Positions 8,348 to 17,062 of a stretch of 64,000 nt of DNA are shown in pieces; position 1 is the first letter of the stretch; each line of letters begins with the position of its first letter. The stretch spans positions 124,001-188,000 of the forward strand of contig DHMX01000014.1 in the NCBI GenBank assembly GCA_002406015.1. Direction: 5' to 3'. This DNA is from Lachnospiraceae bacterium UBA4631. Its GTDB lineage: Bacteria; Bacillota; Clostridia; Lachnospirales; Lachnospiraceae. The translations under genes and the position numbers were made by a program. The notes beneath the pieces are model-generated. The model was given only the letters and a program-made list of their open reading frames with translations, was not told the DNA's origin and ran no database searches.

Positions 8348-9184
8348 ATGAAACAATTTTTAATTGTTGCCAATTCAACAAAGGATGAGAACTTGATGCT
8401 GGCAAAGCAGGTACAGGACTACTTAAAGCTCCATGGGGGCGAAGGCTTTGTCTGTGCGGATGTGGAAAATATTCCGGAGAATTGTCAGGCAGATTGTGCA
8501 ATTGTGCTGGGCGGAGACGGAACCATGCTGCTTGCATCCAGCCGGTTAGTAAATAAAGGGATTCCTATGATTGGAATTAATCTGGGAACAATGGGATTTA
8601 TGGCAGAGGTAGACCCATGTAATATGGAGGAAGCTCTGGAATGTCTGTTACAGGATAAGTATCGGATTGAGGAGCGGATGAATCTGGAAGGTACGATTTA
8701 TCATAACGGGAAAGAGGTCGCAACCGAAATGGCTTTGAATGATATTGTGGTTTCCCGCTCCGGTTATTCCCGCATTATCTGCCTTAGAATCTATGTAAAC
8801 GGTGAATTACTGGATGTATATGAAGCAGACGGTGTGATTATTGCGACACCGACAGGCTCTACCGCATATAATCTGTCTGCGGGAGGCCCGATTGTAAGTC
8901 CGGATACCAGTCTGATTCTGGTAACTCCGGTATCTCCGCATTCGCTTACCAGTAAAAGTGTTGTATTTTCTGCGGAGGATGTAATAGAAGTAGAGATTGT
9001 GCCGAAGCGGAAGAGTCAGAAGGAGGAAGCAACTGCAACCTGTGACGGCAGGGGATTTGAGGAAATGCAGCCGGGAGATAGAATTAAAATTCAGAGGTCT
9101 CCGCATAGCACGAAGCTGGTAAAGATATATCAGACAAGCTTTTATGAGGTATTAAGAAGCAAAATGGGGGCATCATTACAATGA
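8348..9184 (+). CDS. nadK: NAD kinase
   Basis: ATP- or polyphosphate-dependent NAD kinase making NADP. The 278 residues show the family hallmarks GGDGTMLLASS (GGDG motif, about residues 57-67), NLGTMGFMAEV, the NDIVVSR segment and the conserved TPTGSTAYNLSAGGPIV loop. Length is normal. The last 4 bases (ATGA) overlap the argR start, so translation of nadK and argR is probably coupled. Confidence 0.96.
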   Translation: MKQFLIVANSTKDENLMLAKQVQDYLKLHGGEGFVCADVENIPENCQADCAIVLGGDGTMLLASSRLVNKGIPMIGINLGTMGFMAEVDPCNMEEALECLLQDKYRIEERMNLEGTIYHNGKEVATEMALNDIVVSRSGYSRIICLRIYVNGELLDVYEADGVIIATPTGSTAYNLSAGGPIVSPDTSLILVTPVSPHSLTSKSVVFSAEDVIEVEIVPKRKSQKEEATATCDGRGFEEMQPGDRIKIQRSPHSTKLVKIYQTSFYEVLRSKMGASLQ

Positions 9185-9636
9185 AATCAGCCAGACAATC
9201 AAAGATAATTGAATTGATAGAAGAATATGATATTATGACACAGGAGGAGCTGTCCGAGCGGTTATTGCAGGCAGGCTATTCAACGACACAGGCGACCATA
9301 TCCAGAGATATTCGGGAGTTGAAATTAACGAAGATAACAACCGATTCCGGAAAGCCGAAGTATGCCTTACAGCAACCGCAGGATGTGGATATTTGGAAAA
9401 AATACCGACAGGTATTGGCGGCCGGTATCCTGACGATGGAGGTATCGGAGAACTTAATTGTCATTAAGACCGTATCCGGAGTCGCAATGGCGGTCGGAGC
9501 CGCACTGGATCATCTGGATATTAACGGACTGATGGGCTGTATCGCAGGGGATGATACCATTATTGCGGTTGCACGTTCAAAGGAAATGTCAGAAAAGGTA
9601 GTTGCGAATATTGAAAAAACAGCATATAGCGAATAG
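9181..9636 (+). CDS. argR: Arginine repressor ArgR
   Basis: A 151-residue transcriptional regulator of arginine metabolism with an N-terminal winged helix (STTQATISRDIRELKLTKI, recognition helix about residues 38-56) and a C-terminal hexamerisation and arginine-binding domain (LMGCIAGDDTIIAVARS, with the conserved GDD). Its location between nadK and recN is standard in Firmicutes and not next to its targets. It shares the ATGA overlap with nadK. Confidence 0.96.
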   Translation: MKSARQSKIIELIEEYDIMTQEELSERLLQAGYSTTQATISRDIRELKLTKITTDSGKPKYALQQPQDVDIWKKYRQVLAAGILTMEVSENLIVIKTVSGVAMAVGAALDHLDINGLMGCIAGDDTIIAVARSKEMSEKVVANIEKTAYSE

Positions 9637-9675
9637 ATAAGAAATTCAAAATGTCAAAACAAAAGGAGAAATGAC

Positions 9676-11358
9676 ATGTTACGCAATCTGCATGTGAAAA
9701 ATATAGCATTGATAGATGAAATAGAAGTAAGCTTTCAGGAAGGTTTAAATATTCTGACCGGAGAAACCGGTGCGGGAAAGTCGATTATTTTAGGTGCGAT
9801 AATGCTTGCTCTGGGCGGAAAAACAGCGAAGGAGCTGCTAAGGGAAGGTGCGGATTCCGGTCTGGCAGAGCTGGTATTTGAGATTTCCTCTGCTTCAACG
9901 AAAGCGGCATTAGAGGCAGTCGGTATTTCTACAGAAGAGGATACATTGATTGTCAGCCGGAGAATCTATCCGAACCGGGTGGTGAATCGCATAAATGATG
10001 AAACCGTAACTGTAGCAAAATTAAAAGAAATCGCAGGAATTTTAATTGATATTCATTCTCAGCATGAGCATCAATCGCTATTAAAAAAAGCAAATCATCT
10101 ACATATTTTGGACCGCTTCGGTCATGCTATCATAGAAGAAAAAAAAGAACAGGTACAGAAGGAATATGCGGAATATACAGAAGCGAAGGAAAAGCTGGAA
10201 GCAATGAATCTGGATGAGGAAAGCCGGAAACGGAACATGGATTTTGCCGCATTTGAGATTCAGGAGATTACGGCTGCCGACCTGCAAGCGGATGAGGAAG
10301 AAAAGCTGGAGCAGAAATATCGTAAAATGCGAAACGGAAAGCAGATAATGGAAACGCTTGCACAGGTATATCAATATTCGGGATACGAACAGACAGAAAG
10401 TGCAGGCAATCAGTTAGGACAGGCATTGTCCATGCTTGGAAGACTCGTTGGATATGATGAGGAGCTACAGGAATTAGAAGGACAATTGGCAACGGTAGAC
10501 AATCTGTTAAATGACTTCAATCGTGAATTGTCCGATTACATGGAGAGCTTAAACTTTGATGAGAGAGAATATCGGGAAACAGAAGACCGCTTAGATGTTA
10601 TTCACAAATTGGAGGCAAAATACGGTAAGACAATACCGTTGGTGCTTCAATATCTGGAAGAAAAAAAAGAAGAATACGCAAATTATGAAGATTATGAAAT
10701 GACACGAAGCTCGTTAGAGGAGCTATGTGGCAAACGGCTGCATCACTATCAGGAGACGGCACAGGAGCTATCACAGCTAAGAAAGCAGACCGCAGAGCAG
10801 TTAAAGAGTGCGATTACAGAGGCATTACAGGATTTGAACTTTCTGGATGTCCGCTTTGACATGATATTTCAACCATTGGATGGTCCGACCAGAAATGGAT
10901 TGGATGATGCCTATTTTGTAATTTCAACCAATGTTGGAGAATCCATGAAGCCGCTGTGGGAGGTAGCTTCCGGCGGTGAATTGTCCAGAATTATGCTGGC
11001 GGTGAAGTCCTGTCTGGCACAAGAGGATGCGATTGATACCTTAGTTTTTGATGAAATTGATGTGGGAATCAGCGGAAGAACCGCACAGAAGGTTTCGGAA
11101 CGGCTTTCGCTGCTCGGAAGAGAGCATCAGGTAATCTGTATCAGTCATTTGCCGCAAATCGCAGCCATGGCAGATGTTCATTTTAAAATTGAAAAACAGG
11201 TAATCAATCAAAAAACCATAACACAGATTGAACAGTTATCTGAGCAGGAATCCATTGAAGAAATTGCCAGAATGTTAGGCGGTGTTGAAATTACCGATAC
11301 CGTATTAAATAGTGCAATGGAAATGAAAGAAATGGCAGCACGTACAAAAATATACTAA
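9676..11358 (+). CDS. recN: DNA repair protein RecN
   Basis: SMC-like ATPase acting early in double-strand-break repair. The 560 residues show an N-terminal Walker A (TGETGAGKSIILGAI), long central coiled coil (about 150-370), then the ABC signature ASGGELSRIMLAVKS, Walker B TLVFDEIDVGISG and a His-switch segment QVICISHLPQIAAMA. It closes the asp23-recN operon: a strong terminator follows at 11373-11419. Confidence 0.97.
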   Translation: MLRNLHVKNIALIDEIEVSFQEGLNILTGETGAGKSIILGAIMLALGGKTAKELLREGADSGLAELVFEISSASTKAALEAVGISTEEDTLIVSRRIYPNRVVNRINDETVTVAKLKEIAGILIDIHSQHEHQSLLKKANHLHILDRFGHAIIEEKKEQVQKEYAEYTEAKEKLEAMNLDEESRKRNMDFAAFEIQEITAADLQADEEEKLEQKYRKMRNGKQIMETLAQVYQYSGYEQTESAGNQLGQALSMLGRLVGYDEELQELEGQLATVDNLLNDFNRELSDYMESLNFDEREYRETEDRLDVIHKLEAKYGKTIPLVLQYLEEKKEEYANYEDYEMTRSSLEELCGKRLHHYQETAQELSQLRKQTAEQLKSAITEALQDLNFLDVRFDMIFQPLDGPTRNGLDDAYFVISTNVGESMKPLWEVASGGELSRIMLAVKSCLAQEDAIDTLVFDEIDVGISGRTAQKVSERLSLLGREHQVICISHLPQIAAMADVHFKIEKQVINQKTITQIEQLSEQESIEEIARMLGGVEITDTVLNSAMEMKEMAARTKIY

Positions 11359-11372
11359 GAGATTTTTAAGAG

Positions 11373-11419
11373 AACAGCAGACACTAAGAACAGAAAAGTT
11401 TTTGTGTCTGCTGTTTTTT
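11373..11419 (+). terminator. Intrinsic terminator after recN
   Basis: AACAGCAGACAC (11373-11384) pairs perfectly with GTGTCTGCTGTT (11404-11415), and a T-run extends to 11419. It separates the housekeeping operon from spoIVB. Confidence 0.9.
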
Positions 11420-11472
11420 GCATGGCTTATGTTGACTGAAAATAAAAAGTATTCGGAAAGGAGTGTATCAGA

Positions 11473-12696
11473 ATGAAAAAAAGACTATGTCTGCTTGGAA
11501 GCTTTCTATTCTTACTGGCCGTTTCCGTAGCCGGTTGGATAGAATACTATAGAACCTGTATCCCGAATAAGATTCAGGTAATCGCAGGAAGTCAGGAGAA
11601 TTTTAATTTTTCGATTCCGGCAAGTGCTTCGGTAGCAGAGGAAAATCAACATTGGAATTTGCAGGAGCCGTTTACAATCACCGCATGGGAGACCGGCTCT
11701 TATGAAATGGAAATCCGGTTGTTCGGAGTGCTTCCGCTAAAGACGGTTCAGGTAGAGGCAATTCATGAAGAATATGTAATCCCCTGCGGGTGTCCAGTCG
11801 GGATTTATCTGGAAACACAAGGAATTATGGTGATTGATACCGGAACTGTGGTAGATGCAGAGGGCATCAGCTGTTCACCGGCAGAAAATATTCTCCAGTC
11901 CGGTGATTATATTCAGGCAGTAAATGGTACGTTTATAACCCAGAAGGAAGAACTTATTCAGGAAATTCAGAATACAAAGGAAGATACGGTTATGCTGACC
12001 GTACGACGAAACAATCAGGCATTTGAGGTTCAGATTCAACCGGTTATAGCACCTGACGGAACCTACAAAGCAGGTATCTGGGTACGGGATGATATGCAGG
12101 GAATCGGAACGCTGACCTATATACAGGGGGAGCAGTTCGGAGCATTGGGGCATGGTGTAAATGATGTGGATACCGGAGAACTGGTAGAGATAGGGGAAGG
12201 AGAGCTGAGAAAGGCAACGGTGCTTGGAATTATGAAGGGAACCAGCGGAGCACCGGGGTCGGTTACAGGGAGTGTAGACTATTCCGAAAGCGGGTATCTG
12301 GGAAGCATCGAAGGAAATTCGGAATGCGGCATCAGCGGAACGATGAAAACCTCCGGAATATGGGAGGAAGGGATTGAGGAGAAAAGCCTTCCAATCGGCT
12401 TAAAGCAGGAGGTGGTGACCGGACCTGCCTATATTCAATCCAATATATCCGGAGAAATGAAGGAATACGAAATTGAAATACGAGAAGTTCATCTGGGAAA
12501 TGCACATACAACGAAGGGCATGGAAATACAGGTTACAGACCCGGAGCTTTTACAACTGACCGGCGGTATTATTCAGGGAATGAGCGGAAGCCCGATTATT
12601 CAGGATGGTAAGGTAATCGGAGCAGTCACCCATGTATTTGTAAATGACCCGACGAGAGGATATGGAATATTTATTGAAAATATGTTAGGGCAATGA
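11473..12696 (+). CDS. spoIVB: SpoIVB serine peptidase
   Basis: Forespore-secreted S55 serine protease that signals across the intermembrane space to activate pro-sigma-K processing. The 407 residues have an N-terminal signal-anchor helix (about 4-22), a PDZ domain (about 110-200), and the peptidase domain with GALGHGVNDVDTGE (catalytic His), KGTSGAPGSV and GMSGSPIIQDGKVIGAVTHV (catalytic Ser) near the C-terminus. Length matches B. subtilis SpoIVB (about 425). In most relatives spo0A follows directly; here an unrelated 2.3-kb gene intervenes. Confidence 0.96.
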   Translation: MKKRLCLLGSFLFLLAVSVAGWIEYYRTCIPNKIQVIAGSQENFNFSIPASASVAEENQHWNLQEPFTITAWETGSYEMEIRLFGVLPLKTVQVEAIHEEYVIPCGCPVGIYLETQGIMVIDTGTVVDAEGISCSPAENILQSGDYIQAVNGTFITQKEELIQEIQNTKEDTVMLTVRRNNQAFEVQIQPVIAPDGTYKAGIWVRDDMQGIGTLTYIQGEQFGALGHGVNDVDTGELVEIGEGELRKATVLGIMKGTSGAPGSVTGSVDYSESGYLGSIEGNSECGISGTMKTSGIWEEGIEEKSLPIGLKQEVVTGPAYIQSNISGEMKEYEIEIREVHLGNAHTTKGMEIQVTDPELLQLTGGIIQGMSGSPIIQDGKVIGAVTHVFVNDPTRGYGIFIENMLGQ

Positions 12697-12722
12697 TTCC
12701 GGGCAGGATAGGAGGAAAAACA

Positions 12723-12755
12723 TTATTTCAAAAACCTGATGACTTTTTGAAATAA
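12723..12755 (+). repeat. Perfect 12-bp palindrome upstream of the 753-residue unknown protein
   Basis: TTATTTCAAAAA (12723-12734), a 9-bp spacer and TTTTTGAAATAA (12744-12755) form a perfect inverted repeat. The stem is AT-rich and is not followed by a T-run, so it is a poor terminator. It overlaps the minus-35 region of a predicted promoter whose minus-10 is TATAAT at 12762-12767, so a dimeric-regulator operator is the best reading. Confidence 0.6.
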
Positions 12756-12767
12756 CAAGGGTATAAT
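12739..12767 (+). promoter_or_regulatory. Predicted promoter of the 753-residue unknown gene
   Basis: ATGACT (12739-12744, 4/6 match to TTGACA) and TATAAT (12762-12767) are spaced by 17 bp, about 47 bp before the ATG at 12815. The minus-35 falls in the loop and right arm of the palindrome, which suggests regulated expression independent of spoIVB. Confidence 0.5.
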
Positions 12768-12814
12768 TAAAACAGTTATTTTAAAACAACGAAAGACGCG
12801 GAAGAGGGAAGGCT

Positions 12815-15076
12815 ATGGAGAACGTTAAAATAGAAAAGGATGCGGTGATTGCCAGAAAGAATGACAAGGTAAAATATTGGTATCTGGTGCAGGAAGGAAC
12901 GGTATATCAGAAATTCGGATTAACCAGAGTGCCGCTTGAAAAGAATGCAATTATCGGAATCTTGGAAAAGGACATTTATCTGTGTGATTATGTCGCAGGA
13001 ACGGATGCGGTGTTAACGCAATTTGTCTGTGAAAATTCAGAGGACTTAAAGCGGATTCTGACCGGTCAGGAAAAGATACGGAATATATTTTTAAGAGCGG
13101 CAATCGGACAGAGACATGCACAACTGGTTCTGTATACAGACTTATATAATAAAAGCCGGCAGTTCCATATGTTTGTGGAAACCGTATACAACGATTATAA
13201 GAACCTGTGCGGAAAATATAAGATTGAAGAAAAGATGTTCCCGAAAATGGAGCATTTTAATCCGCTTGTGATGCAGCACAAAGCAGAGACATGGGAAGTA
13301 AATAACAGTAAAAGTCTGGTAAATCAATATATGCAGGAATATCTTGCGGTTATGGAAAAGGATGAAAGCCTGACAATCGGTGTAATCATGGAGGCAGCCG
13401 CACAGATGCGGAGATTTTCGCTCGGTATTATGGAGATGGAATCCTACCTTGCTTACAATAAGGAGATTCTGATGGGCGAAGCTCAAAATGATTTGTTCCA
13501 GTTGTATTTTGATTTGGCAGTACAGATGAATGCAAAGAAGTACAGCTATGAGGTGATAGGAGAAAAATTACAGCTGATTGCCAAATTTGCAGAAAAAATG
13601 GGTATCTATAACGGACGCATGATTGCAAGACGCTTGCAGGCATATAAAGACTACAGTGACGGTGCTCAGACAGCAGAGACAGAGGGCGTTGGCAGGAAAG
13701 AAATGGATATTATGACAACTGACTGTCTGGGACATATATTAGAGTATGCCGGCTATCGGGATGCAGAGATTGATGCCATCAGTAAGCAGCTACAGGCATA
13801 CCAGAATCTTCCGGACCGGATGTCACTGGATAAAGAAGTATATGCGTTGCGGAAAGCATTAACCGGTATGTTTTATGATACCTATTTACGGGTGTTCCTG
13901 CGGGCAATGAAGGACGAGGAGAGCATTACACCGGTTCTGGAAATGTTTTTAAATTTCGGCTTTATGGATGTTGGCTTTGTCGGAGAGGAGTGTGCCAAGG
14001 AATTATATGATTTGTCTGCCCATCTGGATATTTGCCATTCCGACCATATTTACACCATATACAGTTGGCTGAAGAATGTCTATAAAGGGAAAAAGGAACC
14101 GTCCAAGAATGAATTTGATATGAATTATGCGGCATATCTGGCAGAACAGAATCGTTCCGGAAAGCTTTCACCGGAGCAGGTAAAGGAATATTATCAGAAT
14201 CCGGAAAAGAGAGTGGAATATGAGATTCGTAATATGTTCACTTCCGTAAATAAGCTGACCTACGGAAAGATTACAACCTTTTGCCCGATTCTGAACCGGG
14301 ATGACCTGTTAAATTCCATTGATAAAATGCTGGTAACGGCAGAAAAGCTGGATACCTGCTTAAATGAGATTCGAAAGGTTGATTTTTCAGTATTTTATCG
14401 TGAAATTTCATTCTCCGACCCGGAGAAGGGAATCAATAACGAAAGAATTATGAAGGAGATTCTACCGGATATTATATTAATGCCAAATGCAGGAACCAGA
14501 GTGATGATGTGGCAGGAGGTATCCGGAAATAAGAGTAATACTCCGGGAAGATTCATGTTCCCGGTATTTACGGCAGTTGACCTTGACGATATGATGCTGG
14601 AAGTGGTCGGACAGTTCCGTTGGGAAATGTGCCGCAGAATTGAGGGTGTCCACTGGAATGATATTCGTGAGAAATCATTAACGGCAGAATATTGTACATA
14701 TATCCAGTTCTATAAGAAGAATCATGAACTGTCTGCCGATGCAAAGGAAAAGATTAAGAGTGCGTTGATTCGCGGTAAGAATAATTATCGGGAAGTGTTT
14801 GTACGGGATTATGTGAATTGGATTAAGTTTGAATCAAAGGGAAGCTTCCGCTTAAACAAGGTATCCAGAGATATATTGATTCGCTATTGTCCGTTTGCTA
14901 AGGCAATTCGGGATGATTTGCGGTCAAATCCGTTGTATCAATCCTCTGTGACCCGGTTTGAGACGGAAATGGCAAAGAAGCTTCAGCGGTTTGGCGGAGT
15001 ATACAGCAAGTATACAAAGGCAGGCGGAGTGATTACCGAGGATTTGAAAAACAATTTATTATATTACCAGATGTAG
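12815..15076 (+). CDS. Uncharacterised 753-residue protein with cNMP-binding-like N-terminus
   Basis: I do not recognise a named family over the full length. The first 90 residues or so (KNDKVKYWYLVQEGTVYQKF, VPLEKNAIIGILEKD) resemble the beta-roll of cyclic-nucleotide-binding/Crp-like domains, but the phosphate-binding RxA cassette is not evident, so ligand binding is doubtful. The rest (about 100-753) is largely helical, soluble and rich in aromatic and charged residues, with no signal peptide, membrane helix, Walker motif or DNA-binding motif. It starts at ATG behind GAGGGAAGG, has its own promoter and palindrome, and ends in a terminator at 15082. The position between spoIVB and spo0A suggests a developmental or signalling role; that is inference. 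Confidence 0.6.
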   Translation: MENVKIEKDAVIARKNDKVKYWYLVQEGTVYQKFGLTRVPLEKNAIIGILEKDIYLCDYVAGTDAVLTQFVCENSEDLKRILTGQEKIRNIFLRAAIGQRHAQLVLYTDLYNKSRQFHMFVETVYNDYKNLCGKYKIEEKMFPKMEHFNPLVMQHKAETWEVNNSKSLVNQYMQEYLAVMEKDESLTIGVIMEAAAQMRRFSLGIMEMESYLAYNKEILMGEAQNDLFQLYFDLAVQMNAKKYSYEVIGEKLQLIAKFAEKMGIYNGRMIARRLQAYKDYSDGAQTAETEGVGRKEMDIMTTDCLGHILEYAGYRDAEIDAISKQLQAYQNLPDRMSLDKEVYALRKALTGMFYDTYLRVFLRAMKDEESITPVLEMFLNFGFMDVGFVGEECAKELYDLSAHLDICHSDHIYTIYSWLKNVYKGKKEPSKNEFDMNYAAYLAEQNRSGKLSPEQVKEYYQNPEKRVEYEIRNMFTSVNKLTYGKITTFCPILNRDDLLNSIDKMLVTAEKLDTCLNEIRKVDFSVFYREISFSDPEKGINNERIMKEILPDIILMPNAGTRVMMWQEVSGNKSNTPGRFMFPVFTAVDLDDMMLEVVGQFRWEMCRRIEGVHWNDIREKSLTAEYCTYIQFYKKNHELSADAKEKIKSALIRGKNNYREVFVRDYVNWIKFESKGSFRLNKVSRDILIRYCPFAKAIRDDLRSNPLYQSSVTRFETEMAKKLQRFGGVYSKYTKAGGVITEDLKNNLLYYQM

Positions 15077-15081
15077 TGGAA

Positions 15082-15113
15082 AAAGCGACTGTCGAAAGGC
15101 AGTCGCCTTTTTT
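15082..15113 (+). terminator. Intrinsic terminator between the unknown gene and spo0A
   Basis: GCGACTG pairs with CAGTCGC around a TCGAAAGG loop, followed by six T residues. The left stem and loop also contain TGTCGAA (15090-15096), an exact match to the core of the 0A box, so the site could double as a DNA element. Confidence 0.9.
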
Positions 15114-15154
15114 AGCTTGATAATAGGCGGATAAAACGATCTATATCCTTTATG

Positions 15155-15175
15155 TGACAAAAAAATCGACGAAAA
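15155..15175 (+). promoter_or_regulatory. Candidate tandem 0A boxes upstream of spo0A
   Basis: Compared with the Spo0A core TGNCGAA, TGACAAA (15155-15161) and CGACGAA (15167-15173) each have one mismatch, lie in the same orientation, are spaced by 12 bp and are followed by A-runs as in real boxes. They sit about 130 bp upstream of the predicted spo0A minus-10. Autoregulation is plausible, but short degenerate sites arise by chance in AT-rich DNA. Confidence 0.35.
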
Positions 15176-15285
15176 CGACGTTGGTTTCAACAAAAGATTA
15201 CAGCATTAGAATCGAAATAATTGTTAATAATACGAACCGATAGCGAGACAAAGGGATTCTGTCAATAATTGCGAAGGATACCCCC

Positions 15286-15314
15286 TTTTCACTCTATCCC
15301 AATTCATCTATAAT
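15286..15314 (+). promoter_or_regulatory. Predicted promoter of spo0A
   Basis: TTTTCA (15286-15291) and TATAAT (15309-15314), 17-bp spacing, 47 bp before the spo0A ATG. The minus-35 is weak, as expected of an activated promoter. I could not fit a convincing sigma-H promoter to this intergenic region. Confidence 0.45.
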
Positions 15315-15361
15315 TGCAGAGGAAGAAACAAATTGGGATGAAAAAGTACAGGAGGCGAGCC

Positions 15362-16159
15362 ATGAACGACATAAAAGTTGCGATTGTAAATCATGATAGG
15401 AGTTCCTTGCAAAAGATTAATCAGTATCTGACCGAAGAGGAACGAATCCGAGTTGTAGGACTGGCACAGGATGGACAAGAGGCAGTCACTATGATACGGG
15501 AACGGAAGCCGGAGGTGGTGATTTTGGATTTGATTATGCCGCATATTGATGGGGTAGGCATCATGGAACAGGTAGACCATCAGACCGGAAGAGAGGGAAA
15601 ACCCAAATATATCATTGGTATGATGAAGGGGCAGGAAGAAATGGTGCAGATGGCAGCAGAAAATCAGACGGTAATCGGAGTCGGGTCACGATTCTTACAG
15701 TCCGATTTGAAGCATGCATTTCAGATTATCAATGGGGGTCATAAAACAACACATTGGAGCGGAATCCAAAGTGCCGCAATTACAGTCGCACCGGCAGAGG
15801 ACAAGCTGGAGCTGGTAGTAACCGATATTATTCATGAGATAGGAGTACCGGCACATATTAAGGGGTATCAGTATCTTCGGAGTGCAATTCTTATGGCGGT
15901 ATCGGATATGGATATATTAAATTCCATTACCAAGCAGCTTTATCCGGAGATAGCAAAGCAATATGGGACAACACCGAGTCGGGTAGAGCGGGCGATTCGG
16001 CATGCAATTGAGGTTGCATGGGGAAGAGGACATATGGATACCATTGATGAATTGTTTGGATATACCATTCATGCAGGGAAAGGGAAACCGACCAATTCAG
16101 AATTTATAGCGTTGATTGCAGATAAGATACGTCTGGACCAGAAAGTAAAGAGTGCATAG
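15362..16159 (+). CDS. spo0A: Spo0A-family sporulation response regulator, divergent receiver
   Basis: Response regulator of sporulation entry, 265 residues. The C-terminal DNA-binding domain (about 145-262) is highly conserved, with HEIGVPAHIKGYQYLR, SRVERAIRHAIEVAW (recognition helix) and KPTNSEFIALIADK. The receiver keeps the phospho-acceptor Asp56 (VVILDLIMPHIDG) but other pocket residues are changed: the DD pair at 10-11 is Asn-His, the conserved Thr is Met (IIGMMKG) and the conserved Lys is lost (GVGSRF). ATG 15362 follows AGGAGG; an upstream in-frame ATG at 15314 lies in the promoter. A second Spo0A-like gene follows 62 bp downstream. The symbol is assigned by position after spoIVB; which copy is the functional master regulator is open. 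Confidence 0.88.
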   Translation: MNDIKVAIVNHDRSSLQKINQYLTEEERIRVVGLAQDGQEAVTMIRERKPEVVILDLIMPHIDGVGIMEQVDHQTGREGKPKYIIGMMKGQEEMVQMAAENQTVIGVGSRFLQSDLKHAFQIINGGHKTTHWSGIQSAAITVAPAEDKLELVVTDIIHEIGVPAHIKGYQYLRSAILMAVSDMDILNSITKQLYPEIAKQYGTTPSRVERAIRHAIEVAWGRGHMDTIDELFGYTIHAGKGKPTNSEFIALIADKIRLDQKVKSA

Positions 16160-16221
16160 GGTGAGCAGAGAATTGCATCATAATCATAGTAGGATGAATG
16201 CAGAAGAAAGATGGGGATAAT

Positions 16222-17022
16222 ATGGAAAAAGTTAAAAAAATGAGAGTTATGGCAGCAGATCAGGATTTGATTAAGGAATTGGACCGGTATGATTTTATTT
16301 CCAGAGATGGTTCGATGGAATTAATCGGGGAATATCTGGATGGGGAGGAGTTATATCAGGCAATTCTTCACAATCAGCCGGATTTGGTTGTGATGGATCC
16401 TTTACTGAAATCAACGGATGGAATTGAACTGATGAGACGTATGAAGGAGGAGCATCCGGAAATACAGACGCGGTTTATCCTGTTAACAACGATTGGAACG
16501 GAGAGTGTGATTGAAACGGCATTCTTGATGGGAGCTTCTTATTATATGCTGAAGCCGTTTGACAATCAGATATTAAAGCGTAGGATGAAGCAGCTGTTGT
16601 TGAACGAGGAGCTGCCGAAAAAGGAACGGGTGTTAGAATTGGGAGAAGAGTTAGCACCGTATGTAAAAGAGAGAAATCTTGAGGGAGAAGTGACGGAAAT
16701 TATCCGGGAGATAGGCATCCCGGCACATATTAAAGGCTATCAGTATATTCGGGAGGGAATTATGATGGCAGTGGAAGACCCGAATATGTTAAATTATATA
16801 ACAAAGCTGTTGTATCCGACCATTGCGAAAAAATACAAAACAACCTCATCCAGTGTAGAACGTGCAATCAGACATGCGATTGAGGTGGCATGGAGCAGGG
16901 GAAAAATGGATGTGATACAGGAGCTGTTCGGTTATACGATTCATGCAGGCAAGGGCAAACCAACCAATTCCGAGTTTATTGCATTGATTGCAGATAAGCT
17001 TCGGCTGGAGTATGATATTTAA
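16222..17022 (+). CDS. Second Spo0A-family response regulator (tandem paralogue)
   Basis: A 266-residue Spo0A paralogue. Its DNA-binding domain closely matches the upstream copy (REIGIPAHIKGYQYIREG, SSVERAIRHAIEVAWSRG, KPTNSEFIALIADKLRLE). The receiver is the more canonical of the two: phospho-acceptor Asp59 (LVVMDP), Thr89 (FILLTT) and Lys101 (YYMLKPFD) are present, but the first acidic residue of the DD pair is Ala (AAD). ATG 16222 gives the Spo0A-like start MEKVKK and has a GGGG site 5 bp upstream; ATG 16198 is a less likely alternative. It probably shares a transcript with the upstream copy. The receiver domains have diverged much more than the effector domains, so both copies may read the same 0A boxes under different inputs. 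Confidence 0.88.
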   Translation: MEKVKKMRVMAADQDLIKELDRYDFISRDGSMELIGEYLDGEELYQAILHNQPDLVVMDPLLKSTDGIELMRRMKEEHPEIQTRFILLTTIGTESVIETAFLMGASYYMLKPFDNQILKRRMKQLLLNEELPKKERVLELGEELAPYVKERNLEGEVTEIIREIGIPAHIKGYQYIREGIMMAVEDPNMLNYITKLLYPTIAKKYKTTSSSVERAIRHAIEVAWSRGKMDVIQELFGYTIHAGKGKPTNSEFIALIADKLRLEYDI

Positions 17023-17062
17023 TTCGTTCCGGGAGAACATAAGGAGCTGTCTGTTCGTGCAA

